The notes under the pieces are model-generated. The model was not told the DNA's origin, made no database searches, and worked only from the letters and a program-made list of their open reading frames with translations. A DNA stretch of 64,000 nt from Ignavibacteria bacterium RIFOXYB12_FULL_35_14. GTDB lineage: Bacteria > Bacteroidota > Ignavibacteria > Ignavibacteriales > Ignavibacteriaceae. This document shows positions 9,000 through 18,215 of this stretch, piece after piece. Position numbers and translations under genes: made by a program. Where the stretch lies: NCBI GenBank assembly GCA_001803045.1, contig MHAR01000048.1:17761-81760 (forward strand), in the 5' to 3' direction. How positions within the stretch are numbered: position 1 is the first letter of the stretch; each line of letters starts with the position of its first letter.

Positions 9000-10181
9000 T
9001 TAATTCAACAATTCAAAAATTCCAGCTACACCTTGGCCTCCGCCAATGCACGCTGTAACCATTCCATATATTTTACTTCTTCTTCTTAGCTCTTGAAGGA
9101 TTTGTACCGTAAGTTTCGCACCGGTGCATCCAAGCGGATGACCGAGGGCAATAGCACCACCATTAACATTCAAAACTTCTTCATCCAACCCAAGCTGTTT
9201 AATTACTGCTAATGATTGAACAGCAAATGCTTCGTTCAATTCGATCAAATCAATGTCATTCAACGTCAAGTCGGCTTTCTTCAATGCTTTTGGAACTGCA
9301 GCGACCGGTCCGATTCCCATTATTCTTGGATCCACGCCGGCGACCGCATATGTAACTAATCTTGCTATCGGTTTTAAGCTTAGCTCTTTCATCATTTCTC
9401 CGGACATTACAAGAACGAATGCAGCACCATCGGAAGTTTGCGATGAGTTGCCAGCAGTAACAGTTCCTTTTTCCGCGAACACCGGTTTAAGCTTTGCTAA
9501 TGCTTCAGGTGTTGTATCTGCTCGTGGTCCTTCATCTGTGTTAACTACAAATTTTTTAGATTTCTTTTTGTTCCCTTCAACATAAACGTGCTCAACTTCT
9601 ATAGGAACAATTTGGTCTTTGAAGTAACCATTGTTGATTGCATTCACTGCTTTTTGATGTGACTTGAATGAAAATAAATCTTGCTCCTCGCGTGTGATCT
9701 TAAAATCCTTTGCAAGCTCTTCCGCAGTTAATCCCATTCCCAAATAATAATTAGGATTATTTTTTGCGATCATAAAATTGGGTGCAAGTTTCCAACCGGT
9801 CATTGGAACGAGCGACATGGACTCAACTCCGCCGGCAATAATACAATCCATCATACCGGATTGAATGCGTGCAAATGCCGTTGCAATTGTATCAATTCCG
9901 GAACCGCAAAATCTGTTTACGGTTGAACCGGGAGTTTCGATTGGAAGAGATAAAAGCGAAATCATTCTTCCAACTTGTAATCCTTGTTCCGCCTCCGGGA
10001 AAGCATTTCCAACAATTACATCATCAATACGATGAGGATCAAGCTGCGGAACAGATTTTAATAAATGTTTTATAACTTCTGCGCCAAGATCATCCGGACG
10101 ATAAAAACGGAATCCACCTTTTTTTGCTTTACCGACTGCGGAACGAAATCCGGCTACTATAAATGCTTCTCTCATAATCAT
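9000..10181 (-). CDS. fadA: Acetyl-CoA acyltransferase (3-ketoacyl-CoA thiolase)
   Basis: This enzyme catalyses thiolytic cleavage of 3-ketoacyl-CoA, the last beta-oxidation step. The 393-residue protein has the full thiolase set: nucleophilic Cys92 in 'NRFCGSG', 'NVNGGAIALGHPLGCTGA' with the active-site His, and the C-terminal 'CIGGGQG' Cys. Length and motif spacing are normal. It follows the hydroxyacyl-CoA dehydrogenase/hydratase gene by 32 bases in the same direction, the usual pairing of the trifunctional system. Two in-frame ATGs occur (10181 and 10175), with no strong ribosome site to choose between them. A biosynthetic acetyl-CoA acetyltransferase is the alternative, but the neighbourhood favours degradation. 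Confidence 0.93.
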   Translation of the reverse strand: MIMREAFIVAGFRSAVGKAKKGGFRFYRPDDLGAEVIKHLLKSVPQLDPHRIDDVIVGNAFPEAEQGLQVGRMISLLSLPIETPGSTVNRFCGSGIDTIATAFARIQSGMMDCIIAGGVESMSLVPMTGWKLAPNFMIAKNNPNYYLGMGLTAEELAKDFKITREEQDLFSFKSHQKAVNAINNGYFKDQIVPIEVEHVYVEGNKKKSKKFVVNTDEGPRADTTPEALAKLKPVFAEKGTVTAGNSSQTSDGAAFVLVMSGEMMKELSLKPIARLVTYAVAGVDPRIMGIGPVAAVPKALKKADLTLNDIDLIELNEAFAVQSLAVIKQLGLDEEVLNVNGGAIALGHPLGCTGAKLTVQILQELRRRSKIYGMVTACIGGGQGVAGIFELLN

Positions 10182-10213
10182 TCTTCATATTGAATTATAA
10201 AATTCATTGTTAA

Positions 10214-12619
10214 TTAATTTCGCAATGGCTTACCGGTTGTTAAAATGCTTTGGATTCTTTCCAAAGTTTTCTTTTCTCCGATTAAGCTTAAAAATGCTTC
10301 GCGCTCCAAATCCAACAGATACTGTTCTGTAACCAAATTTCCTTCAGAAAGATCTCCACCGCACATTATGTAACCAAGCTTTTCTACAATTTTTTTATCG
10401 TGATCCGTTATGTAATTTCCTAATCGGAATGAATGAATACCAAGTAACAAAGTCGCAAGAACAGCACGACCAAGCACCTTAATATCTGCTCTTTGAATTG
10501 GTTTTGTATAACCTCTATCTGCCATAAGAGCCGCATATTTTTTTGCATCGGCAATAACACGATTTGGATTGACTGAATAAGTATCGAGTCCTCTTCTAAA
10601 AATTCCCATATCAAAAGCTTCTTCGGCTGAGTTTGCTACCTTTGCAGTTGCGATGTTCATAAATCTTTTTTGAAGTTCAGGAAGTTCAAGTCCGCCTTCA
10701 ATGTAAGCATCAGAAGCACGAAGCGTCATTTCTTTTGTGCCGCCTCCGGCTGGAATAATACCAACACCAACTTCAACCAAACCGATGTAAGTTTCTGCAG
10801 AAGCATTAATTTTATCTGCGTGCAAACAAACCTCGCAGCCGCCGCCAAGCACTAACGAATGCGGTGCAACTACAACCGGAATGTTTGAATAGCGAACGCG
10901 CATTGTAGTATTTTGAAATTGTCTGACTACCATATCTAATTCATCGTACTCTTGTTCTGTGGCAAGCATAAACATCATTGCTAAATTTGCGCCGGCTGAA
11001 AAATGCTGCCCGTTATTTCCAATTACTAATCCTTTAAAATCTTTTTCAGCAATTTCAATTGATTTATTTATTGCTTCCAAAATTTCCGAACCGATTGAAT
11101 TCATTTTTGTTTGAAATTCAAGATTAACAATTCCATTGCCGATATCATGCAAAGTTGCACCGGAATTTTTCCACACCGGTTCATCTGCTCGATAGTTATC
11201 AAGAATAATAAAATCACCTTTGCCAGGAATTTCCTTGTAGGAATTAGAAGTTATATCGTAAAATTTCTTCTTTCCATTTTCGGATTTATAGAAAGAAGTG
11301 AGCCCGCTTTTCAGCATTTTCAAAACCCAATCGGCAGGCTTCATACTGGTGTAAATCATTTGCTCAACTATTTTTTCAACACCGAGTGCATCCCAGGTTT
11401 CGAACGGACCTAATTCCCAGCCAAATCCTGCTCGCATTGCATCATCAAGTTTATATAGTTCATCACTAATTTCCGGAATTCGCTTCGATGCATACTGGAA
11501 GATGTAAAAATTAAGTGAGCGTAAAAACTCTCCGGCTTTATCCTTTCCGCTGTGTAAAACTTTTAATCTGTCTTTAAGATTATCAATTGGTTTTGCAGCG
11601 GTAACAGAAGCCATATTGGATTTCGAACTTGGCTTGTATTCAAATGTTTCTGTGTCAAGTTCAAGAATTACTTTTTCACCCTTGTCATCTTTTGATTTTT
11701 TGTAAAAACCCTGCCCAGTTTTATCACCGAACCAATTGTTCTCAACAAGTTTATCCACATAATCCGGAATTGCAAAAAGATTGCGTGCTTCATCATTTGG
11801 GCAATCGTTGTAAACATTATTTGCAACTTTCACCAGTGTATCAACTCCAACCACATCGGCAGTTCTGAACGTCGCTGATTTCGGCTTGCCGGTTAATGGT
11901 CCGGTTAAAGTGTCAATTTCTTTAATACTCAACCCCAATTCTTTTTTCAGCTTGAAGACAGCCATAATGCTAAAAACACCAATTCGGTTTGCGATAAATG
12001 CCGGTGTATCTTTGCACAGCACTGTTGTTTTGCCGAGATACAAATCGCCGTACCACATCAAAAAATCAATAACATCCGGATTTGTTTTGGGTGTTGGAAT
12101 AATTTCTAACAATTGTAAATAACGAGGAGGATTAAAAAAGTGTGCGCCACAAAAATGTTTTCGAAAATCTTCACTTCGTCCTTCATTCATTAGGTGAACT
12201 GGAATTCCCGAAGTGTTTGTAGTAATCAATGAACCAGGTTTGCGATATTTTTCAACGTTTTTAAAAACTTTCTTTTTAATCTCTAAATTTTCAACAACGG
12301 CTTCGATAATCCAATCAGCGTTCGAAAGCCAGCTCATATTGTCTTCAAAATTTCCTGTCGTAATTCTTGAAACAAAATCAGTTCGATAAATTGGGGATGG
12401 TTTTGCTTTTAGAACATTTTGCAAATTGTCGTTTGCAATTCTGTTCCGTACAGCAGGATCTTGCAAAGTAAGACCTTTTTTCTTTTCGGAATCGTTCATT
12501 TCCGTTGGTACTATATCTAGCAAATAGACTTTGCAACCAATGTTTGCAAAATGAGCGGCGATGCGCGAGCCCATTACGCCAGAACCAAGTACCACGACTT
12601 CGTTGATTTTTCTTTTCAT
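10214..12619 (-). CDS. fadN: 3-hydroxyacyl-CoA dehydrogenase / enoyl-CoA hydratase
   Basis: This bifunctional enzyme of 801 residues catalyses the middle two steps of beta-oxidation. The N-terminus is an NAD-binding Rossmann fold, 'VVLGSGVMGSRIAAHF', with hydroxyacyl-CoA dehydrogenase domains through about residue 440. The C-terminal part is a crotonase-type domain with 'GQHFSAGANLAMM', 'LVLGGGCEVCLHAD' and 'GLVEVGVGIIPAGGGTKE', which carries the hydratase glutamates. The order dehydrogenase-then-hydratase is the FadN arrangement of Bacillus, the reverse of E. coli FadB. It starts 4 bases after the acyl-CoA synthetase gene and is followed by the thiolase, so these three are almost certainly one transcript. 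Confidence 0.93.
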   Translation of the reverse strand: MKRKINEVVVLGSGVMGSRIAAHFANIGCKVYLLDIVPTEMNDSEKKKGLTLQDPAVRNRIANDNLQNVLKAKPSPIYRTDFVSRITTGNFEDNMSWLSNADWIIEAVVENLEIKKKVFKNVEKYRKPGSLITTNTSGIPVHLMNEGRSEDFRKHFCGAHFFNPPRYLQLLEIIPTPKTNPDVIDFLMWYGDLYLGKTTVLCKDTPAFIANRIGVFSIMAVFKLKKELGLSIKEIDTLTGPLTGKPKSATFRTADVVGVDTLVKVANNVYNDCPNDEARNLFAIPDYVDKLVENNWFGDKTGQGFYKKSKDDKGEKVILELDTETFEYKPSSKSNMASVTAAKPIDNLKDRLKVLHSGKDKAGEFLRSLNFYIFQYASKRIPEISDELYKLDDAMRAGFGWELGPFETWDALGVEKIVEQMIYTSMKPADWVLKMLKSGLTSFYKSENGKKKFYDITSNSYKEIPGKGDFIILDNYRADEPVWKNSGATLHDIGNGIVNLEFQTKMNSIGSEILEAINKSIEIAEKDFKGLVIGNNGQHFSAGANLAMMFMLATEQEYDELDMVVRQFQNTTMRVRYSNIPVVVAPHSLVLGGGCEVCLHADKINASAETYIGLVEVGVGIIPAGGGTKEMTLRASDAYIEGGLELPELQKRFMNIATAKVANSAEEAFDMGIFRRGLDTYSVNPNRVIADAKKYAALMADRGYTKPIQRADIKVLGRAVLATLLLGIHSFRLGNYITDHDKKIVEKLGYIMCGGDLSEGNLVTEQYLLDLEREAFLSLIGEKKTLERIQSILTTGKPLRN

Positions 12620-12623
12620 AAGT

Positions 12624-14405
12624 TTATTTTATTGTATTTAGTGGTTCTGAATAAATTTTTTCAATCAAGTGTGAATTATTTTTCATTATTATTTTTCTTT
12701 TAAGCTTTAATGTAGGCGTCAACTCTCCAGATTCAATTGTCCAATCCTTATCAACCAATTCAAATTTTTTTATTTGTTCAATATGGTTGAATCGTTTGTT
12801 GTAATGCTGAACCTCTTTCCAAATTCTTTCCTTAATTGCTTCACTGCGGCTTATACCTTTTTCAAGGTAGTTCTGTACACTTTTCTTTTCACACCATTTC
12901 TGTATGAAATCAAATTCGGGAACGATGAGCGCTGCACAGAATTTCTGATTCTCACCAATAACCATCATATTTCTAATAAAGAGCGATTCTTTCATTTTAT
13001 TTTCGATAGGAAGCGGTGTAATAAATTTACCGCCTGATGTTTTAAAGATTTCTTTTAATCTGTCAGTAATCTTCAAGTACTTATCATTAACCATAACTCC
13101 AATATCGCCGGTATGGAACCAGCCGTCTTCATCAATAGCAGATTTGGTTGCTTCCGGTTTGTTGTAGTAGCCAAGCATTATATTTGGACCTTTGGCTAAT
13201 ATCTCGCCGTTTTCCGGATCAAGTTTAATTAGTACTCCGGGAATTGGACAGCCGACAGTTCCTACATAAAAATCTTCAAAGCGATTACAAGTTATTACGG
13301 GACTTGTCTCAGTTAGTCCATAACCTTCAACAACATTAACTCCGGCAGCAGTGAATATTCTCCCAAGACGCGGCTGCAATGCTGCGGCGCCGCTGATAAT
13401 TCCTTTAACTTCACCGCCGAGTGCGTCAACCCATTTTGAAAAAACAATTTTACGCGCAGCCCAAAGTCGCAAATCATAAAACCAATTAGTTTTGCCTTGT
13501 GGATGATAATGATTTGCAAGATTAACAGCCCAACCAAAAATTGCTTGTTTTGGTTGTTTAAGTTCTCTTCCCTTTTCCATAATCCTATCATAAATTTTTT
13601 CAAGCAAACGAGGAACGGTTGTAAAGTAATTTGGTTTTACCTCTATAAGATTTTCGCCAACCTTTTCAATACTTTCAGTATAATAAATTGCAGCCCCAAT
13701 TCTCATATAATAATAAACTGCTGTTCTTTCAAAGATGTGACAGATTGGGAGAAAACTCATAACGCGATGAGAATTATTTATCGGCATTATTTGACTGATT
13801 GATTCTACATTACTTAGGATATTGTTGTGGGATAGCATAACCCCTTTAGGTGTGCCGGTGGTTCCGGAAGTGTAAATGATTGTTGCTAAATCATTTGACT
13901 TAACACTTTCCTTAATTTGATTAAGGCGATCTCTGAGCGATTCATCGGCAAGATCTAAAATTTCTTTCCAATGTTTATTGCCATCAAGTTTATCTAATGT
14001 GTAAATGTCTATCAGCGATTTTGTTTTATGTTTTATTGAATAGATTTTTCGGTACAAGTCAAGATTGGCAACAAAAGCATACTTAACTTCTGCATCGTTA
14101 AAAATATATTCATACTCATCAACGCTGATATTTGGATAAATAGGTACATCAACGCAACCAGTTTGCAAAATTCCAAGATCAACAAAATTCCATTCAGTTC
14201 TGTTTGGAGAAATAATGGCAAGTTTATATCCGGGATTAACGCCTAGTTTTAAAAGACCAAGACTAAATTTATTTATAATTGATTGAACTTCTTCAGTGCT
14301 GTAACTTATCCATTGACCATCTTTTTTATCAGAAAGACAATCTTTTATCGGATATGTGTTTAATTGGGAGGGAATCAAATCGAATAGTCTTTTGGGTTCA
14401 GTCAT
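12624..14405 (-). CDS. fadD: Long-chain acyl-CoA synthetase
   Basis: This AMP-forming ligase activates fatty acids with ATP and CoA. The adenylate-forming signature 'TIIYTSGTTGTPKGVMLSH' lies near residue 176, followed by 'GYGLTETSPV' and 'GWFHTGDIG' further on, as in bacterial and eukaryotic long-chain enzymes of about 600 residues. The start is set at ATG 14405 because GGAGGT lies directly upstream; an in-frame GTG four codons earlier would overlap that site. It is the first gene of the cluster, read divergently from the regulator at 14568, with about 160 bases of shared control region. Together with fadN and the thiolase it forms a compact fatty-acid utilisation operon. Confidence 0.94.
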   Translation of the reverse strand: MTEPKRLFDLIPSQLNTYPIKDCLSDKKDGQWISYSTEEVQSIINKFSLGLLKLGVNPGYKLAIISPNRTEWNFVDLGILQTGCVDVPIYPNISVDEYEYIFNDAEVKYAFVANLDLYRKIYSIKHKTKSLIDIYTLDKLDGNKHWKEILDLADESLRDRLNQIKESVKSNDLATIIYTSGTTGTPKGVMLSHNNILSNVESISQIMPINNSHRVMSFLPICHIFERTAVYYYMRIGAAIYYTESIEKVGENLIEVKPNYFTTVPRLLEKIYDRIMEKGRELKQPKQAIFGWAVNLANHYHPQGKTNWFYDLRLWAARKIVFSKWVDALGGEVKGIISGAAALQPRLGRIFTAAGVNVVEGYGLTETSPVITCNRFEDFYVGTVGCPIPGVLIKLDPENGEILAKGPNIMLGYYNKPEATKSAIDEDGWFHTGDIGVMVNDKYLKITDRLKEIFKTSGGKFITPLPIENKMKESLFIRNMMVIGENQKFCAALIVPEFDFIQKWCEKKSVQNYLEKGISRSEAIKERIWKEVQHYNKRFNHIEQIKKFELVDKDWTIESGELTPTLKLKRKIIMKNNSHLIEKIYSEPLNTIK

Positions 14406-14485
14406 AGCTACCTCCACTTTACTTTGTTGGCGAATGGCAATTATGTTTATTTTTGATTTTAAAATAAATCAATGAACAATATAAA

Positions 14486-14520
14486 GCAAGCGAATTTTCG
14501 CTATTGATGAAAATTTGCTA
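14486..14520. promoter_or_regulatory. Palindromic candidate operator between fadD and its regulator
   Basis: AGCGAATTTTCGCT (14489-14502) is a perfect inverted repeat, and a second related word, AAAATTTGCTAA (14510-14521), follows 7 bases later. The second resembles the TTTGCnAA core reported for RamB-type regulators. The position between the divergent synthetase and HTH-regulator genes is where an autoregulatory site would be expected. Binding itself is inferred. Confidence 0.45.
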
Positions 14521-14549
14521 ACAAATGTCAAAATATTTCTTATATTTCG
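14514..14549 (+). promoter_or_regulatory. Candidate promoter of the regulator gene
   Basis: TTTG at 14514-14517 and TATATTTC at 14541-14548 resemble the Bacteroidota -33 TTTG and -7 TAnnTTTG elements, with one mismatch in the latter and a slightly long spacer of 23 bases. The start site would fall close to 14556, leaving a very short leader before the TTG start at 14568. Confidence 0.4.
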
Positions 14550-14567
14550 AATAAAAAAAGTAAGATT

Positions 14568-16055
14568 TTGGAAAAAAAGAAAAATTACATAAAATTGATT
14601 TTGGGGCTTAAACTCAAGCAGCTTCGGCAAGAAAAACAACTTTCATTAAACGAATTGGCAGCAAAAAGCTCACTTTCAGTTTCTTATCTAAATGAAATTG
14701 AAAAAGGCAAAAAATATCCTAAAGCAGAAAAGATCGCACAGCTAGCTCATGCTTTAGGAGCAAGTTATGATGAGCTGGTCTCATTAAAACTTACCAAAAA
14801 TCTTACCCCGATAGCAGAGCTGATTGATTCAAACATTCTCGAAATGCTTCCTCTCGATCATTATGGAATTGATCTTAACAAATTTATTTCGTTAATGTCC
14901 GATGCTTCTTATCAATTGAGTGCGCTCGTTGCAACGGTAATTGATATGGCGCGAAATACGGAGATGAGCCAGAATAATTTTAGTAGAACTGCCCTTAGGA
15001 TTTATAAAGAAATACACGATAATTATTTTGAGGACATTGAAGAGTCTGTAGATAAGTTTATTGAAGAATATAGTATTTCTGTTTCATCACCATTAAGTCA
15101 CAACACACTTTTTGAAATTCTTGAGAAGAAGCACAACTATTTATTAGATGAAACAAGTTTAGATAATTTTATCGAACTGCAACAATTGCGTGGAATTCTT
15201 AAACCGGGTAGACAACCAATATTATTTTTAAATTCCAGGCTTTCATCATCTCAAAAATTATTTATTATCGGTAAAGAGCTGGCTTATAATTATCTCAACA
15301 TTTCGAAAAGAAGTTATATCCATTCCAGCTTGAAGCTCAATACATTTGATCATCTTTTAAACAATTACATTGCTGCATATTTCTCAGCAGCATTAATTTT
15401 GAATAAAAATAGTTTCACAACAGATTTAAATACTTTTTTTTCAAAAGAGAAATGGGAAGAAAATTTTTTGATTCGTTTAATTATTAATTATGATGCAACT
15501 CCCGAAATGGTTTTTCAAAGACTTGCTAATCTTGCCGGTAAAGTATGGGGGCTTAAAAAATATTTTTTCCTTCGGTTCAATACTTTTGCCGGAACAGATA
15601 AATATGATTTAACAAAAGAAGTACGATTAAACATCAAGCAAAATCCCGGAGGTTATCAAACCAATGAACATTATTGCCGGCGTTGGATCTCAATTGAAGT
15701 ACTAAAAAATATTGAACAGGAGCTAAAAGGAATTAACAGCAATGGTAAAATGAAGAGTGGAATTCTTCACTCTAAATTTCACGAAACGAATGATGAGTAC
15801 ATTTCATTCTCAATTGCTCAACAGAACATTCTTGATCCGGAAATATTTTCAAGCGTAACGCTTGGTTTTTATTTGGATGCTCAATTCAAGAATAAAATAA
15901 ATTTCTGGAATGACCCGGCTATTCCTTTCAGAATTGTAAATGACACATGTGAGATGTGCGGCATTTCCGATTGTAAGGAGAGAATTTCTGAACCAATAAC
16001 ATTACGAAAGATTCAAAGATCAATTGATATCGAAAACACAATTAAAAAATTATAG
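14568..16055 (+). CDS. HTH transcriptional regulator, ScfR/RamB-like (XRE + DUF955 + DUF2083)
   Basis: The 495-residue protein starts with a helix-turn-helix of the XRE/Cro type at about residues 12-67 ('LRQEKQLSLNELAAKSSLS', 'YLNEIEKGKKYP'). The centre resembles the IrrE/ImmA peptidase-like domain, but the HExxH zinc motif is missing: the equivalent stretch reads 'IIGKELAYNYL'. The C-terminus has the cysteine-containing 'CEMCGISDCKER' of short-chain fatty-acyl regulators such as ScfR and RamB, which sense acyl-CoA or related metabolites. Divergence from the fadD operon makes it the probable local regulator of fatty-acid breakdown. The start is TTG; no nearer ATG fits. Ligand and sign of regulation are not known. 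Confidence 0.85.
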   Translation: MEKKKNYIKLILGLKLKQLRQEKQLSLNELAAKSSLSVSYLNEIEKGKKYPKAEKIAQLAHALGASYDELVSLKLTKNLTPIAELIDSNILEMLPLDHYGIDLNKFISLMSDASYQLSALVATVIDMARNTEMSQNNFSRTALRIYKEIHDNYFEDIEESVDKFIEEYSISVSSPLSHNTLFEILEKKHNYLLDETSLDNFIELQQLRGILKPGRQPILFLNSRLSSSQKLFIIGKELAYNYLNISKRSYIHSSLKLNTFDHLLNNYIAAYFSAALILNKNSFTTDLNTFFSKEKWEENFLIRLIINYDATPEMVFQRLANLAGKVWGLKKYFFLRFNTFAGTDKYDLTKEVRLNIKQNPGGYQTNEHYCRRWISIEVLKNIEQELKGINSNGKMKSGILHSKFHETNDEYISFSIAQQNILDPEIFSSVTLGFYLDAQFKNKINFWNDPAIPFRIVNDTCEMCGISDCKERISEPITLRKIQRSIDIENTIKKL

Positions 16056-16171
16056 CTCGTAATAATCCTTAACGAGGCTACACTTTTATCTTTTCGTTTT
16101 TGTTTAATATTAAATAAGTGCCTACACCATTTAAAATAGATGAAATCGGGTGCATATATTTTTCACAGCGA

Positions 16172-16247
16172 CGCCTTGTAGAGGTTGTATTATTGTAAAT
16201 AACCTTAACACCGAATGATCTAATCGTCGTAGAACATTTACCGATCC
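16172..16247. repeat. Dispersed two-palindrome repeat, copy C
   Basis: CGCCTTGTAGAGGTTGTATT (16172-16191) is followed by TATTGTAAATAACCTTAACA and then TCGTCGTAGAACATTTACCG near 16223-16242. This is a more decayed member of the family seen at 6758 and 8921, with both palindromes partly degraded. It lies in the 453-base gap after the regulator gene; nothing else was recognised in that gap. Confidence 0.5.
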
Positions 16248-16508
16248 CCATCAGAATGATTTAATAATTCAGGTGACCGCTTTTTCCTTTGAATCATTTA
16301 AACAGTTCACAATCTTAATGTTTTATCGTTCTCAACTGGATTTGGTTTGCTATCCTTTTGGTAAATCCTGTTGAAAACGATATACAAAACACTAGTGGGT
16401 AACTGTTTTAAAAAGTTTTTATTCCTAGCCGGCCAACTCGACTTTTATAAAGGCGCAAGCTTTTAATAATAAATTTAGTGACCTAGAGTCAATCGTAGTT
16501 AATAAATA

Positions 16509-16940
16509 TCAAACCGAAAGTCCTTCAAACTTTACAATTTTCACTTTTGCTTCTTCAGGAATTACTTTTGTAGTTTGAACTTTATAATCATAATATACAA
16601 GCTTTGTTAGAGACGTAGCGGCTTTGATCAACTTATTTCCTTTTTTCACAACGATGATATGTTCAACATCAACGCTTTTGGTCCCGAGTTTTGATATACG
16701 AGTATAAACCTCAACCTCATCTCCGAATACAATAGGGTAAAGATAATTTATCTCGATTCTACCAACTACTGCTTCAAAATCAAGACTTTCCTTTTTTCGA
16801 TTGAACAGTGTATTAAAATAATTAATGCGAGCTTCTTCGAGATAAGTAAGGTAAGCGGCGTTATTAACATGTTGCATTGCATCCAGATCGGAGAATCTAA
16901 CTTTTATTTTCGTTGTATGTTTGAAGTCTTTGATATTCAT
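16509..16940 (-). CDS. Acyl-CoA thioesterase, hotdog fold (YbgC/FadM-like)
   Basis: The 143-residue product has the classic 4HBT signature 'VRFSDLDAMQHVNNAAYLTY' followed by 'LEEARINYF', with the catalytic-region Asp and the HVNN turn intact. It is closer to the family consensus than the paralogue at 5153-5614, which reads 'VDMLHIVNN'. The gene stands alone, about 130 bases after ltaE's start in transcription order reversed, with no tight operon partner. A cytoplasmic acyl-CoA thioesterase acting near the fatty-acid cluster is inferred; the exact substrate is open. Confidence 0.86.
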   Translation of the reverse strand: MNIKDFKHTTKIKVRFSDLDAMQHVNNAAYLTYLEEARINYFNTLFNRKKESLDFEAVVGRIEINYLYPIVFGDEVEVYTRISKLGTKSVDVEHIIVVKKGNKLIKAATSLTKLVYYDYKVQTTKVIPEEAKVKIVKFEGLSV

Positions 16941-17070
16941 CTTAACAGCTGATCCAACTTAAATTTGTCTAATAAATTGTAGAATTGTTTTATTGCTAAA
17001 TTGTCAATAATTAAACTACAAATCAAATTTTGAATTTTCCCGCAATTGAACAGTTAGACAACGAAATAAT

Positions 17071-18096
17071 TTAGTTTATAAAAACCTCATCAATAATATC
17101 CGCAGCTTTCTTAATATCCTCCATCGAAACATCAAGATGAGTCACAGCACGAATTAAATCTATCTTACCAACCGATAACAACAACCCTCTCTCCTTACAT
17201 CTTCTTATGCCTTCATCAACTAAAAGTTTTAACGGTTTGAAGAGAAGAATGTTAGTCTGTACTGCTTCCATATTTATATTAAGATTAGAATTTGCATTAA
17301 TTCGTTCGGCAAGATACTTGGCTTTAGTGTGATCTTCTTTCAATCTAATGATATTATTTTGCAGAGCATACAAACCTGCAGCAGCAAGAATACCCACTTG
17401 TCTCATACCACCGCCCCAAGCTTTACGCACACGATATGCCTCATTGATAAAATCTTTTGTTCCGGCAATGATAGAACCAACCGGGGCACCAAGTCCTTTG
17501 GAAAGACAACAAGACATTGAATCGAAATGTGAAGCATAATCTTTTACTGAAATTCCAGTTGCGACCGATGCATTCCAAATTCTTGCACCATCAAGATGAT
17601 AAAGGAGATTATACTTTTTAGCGAGATTTTTTAGAGATAAAATTATTTCAATCGGCCAAATGGCACCGCTTGCACGATTATGAGTGTTTTCAACTTCTAT
17701 TATTTTTGTTCGAGGCATATAATAAGCCGATGTTGGGCGAATCAGTGGTTCAATCTGTTCGGGAGTAATCACTCCCATCATCCCTTCAACGGGGTGAAGC
17801 TGAATTCCGCTCAGTGCAGCCGGTGAACCGGATTCATAGTTAAATATATGAGAATCTTTTTCACAAATTACTTCATCGCCTGGATGAGTTAAAACATTGA
17901 GACATATCTGGTTTCCCATTACTCCGCTTGAAACAAAAAGTGCGGCTTCTTTTCCAAGAAGTTCTGCAGAATACTCTTCAAGTTTATTTACAGTAGGATC
18001 TTCCTTAAAAACATCATCACCAACTTCGGCATCATACATTGCCTTTCTCATTTCAATGGATGGTTTTGTAACGGTATCACTTCGAAGATCAATCAT
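17071..18096 (-). CDS. ltaE: Low-specificity L-threonine aldolase
   Basis: This PLP enzyme cleaves L-threonine and L-allo-threonine to glycine and acetaldehyde. The 341-residue sequence opens with 'MIDLRSDTVTKPSIEMRKAM' and 'GDDVFKEDPTVN', has 'HLDGARIWNAS' before the cofactor site, and the PLP lysine in 'CCLSKGLGAPVGS'. Length is normal. AGGAGGGG lies 4-5 bases before the ATG, one of the strongest ribosome sites among the housekeeping genes here. It follows lnt by about 120 bases in the same direction. Threonine breakdown or glycine supply is the known family role. Confidence 0.94.
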   Translation of the reverse strand: MIDLRSDTVTKPSIEMRKAMYDAEVGDDVFKEDPTVNKLEEYSAELLGKEAALFVSSGVMGNQICLNVLTHPGDEVICEKDSHIFNYESGSPAALSGIQLHPVEGMMGVITPEQIEPLIRPTSAYYMPRTKIIEVENTHNRASGAIWPIEIILSLKNLAKKYNLLYHLDGARIWNASVATGISVKDYASHFDSMSCCLSKGLGAPVGSIIAGTKDFINEAYRVRKAWGGGMRQVGILAAAGLYALQNNIIRLKEDHTKAKYLAERINANSNLNINMEAVQTNILLFKPLKLLVDEGIRRCKERGLLLSVGKIDLIRAVTHLDVSMEDIKKAADIIDEVFIN

Positions 18097-18215
18097 AAGC
18101 CCCTCCTACTCCCCCGAATGGGGAGAGATAAAAAAAATTTGTTTAACAATCAGTTTAAACTAACAACATTCTAAAAAATATTCTTAAATAATTTAAGAAA
18201 TGAATAGTATAAAAA

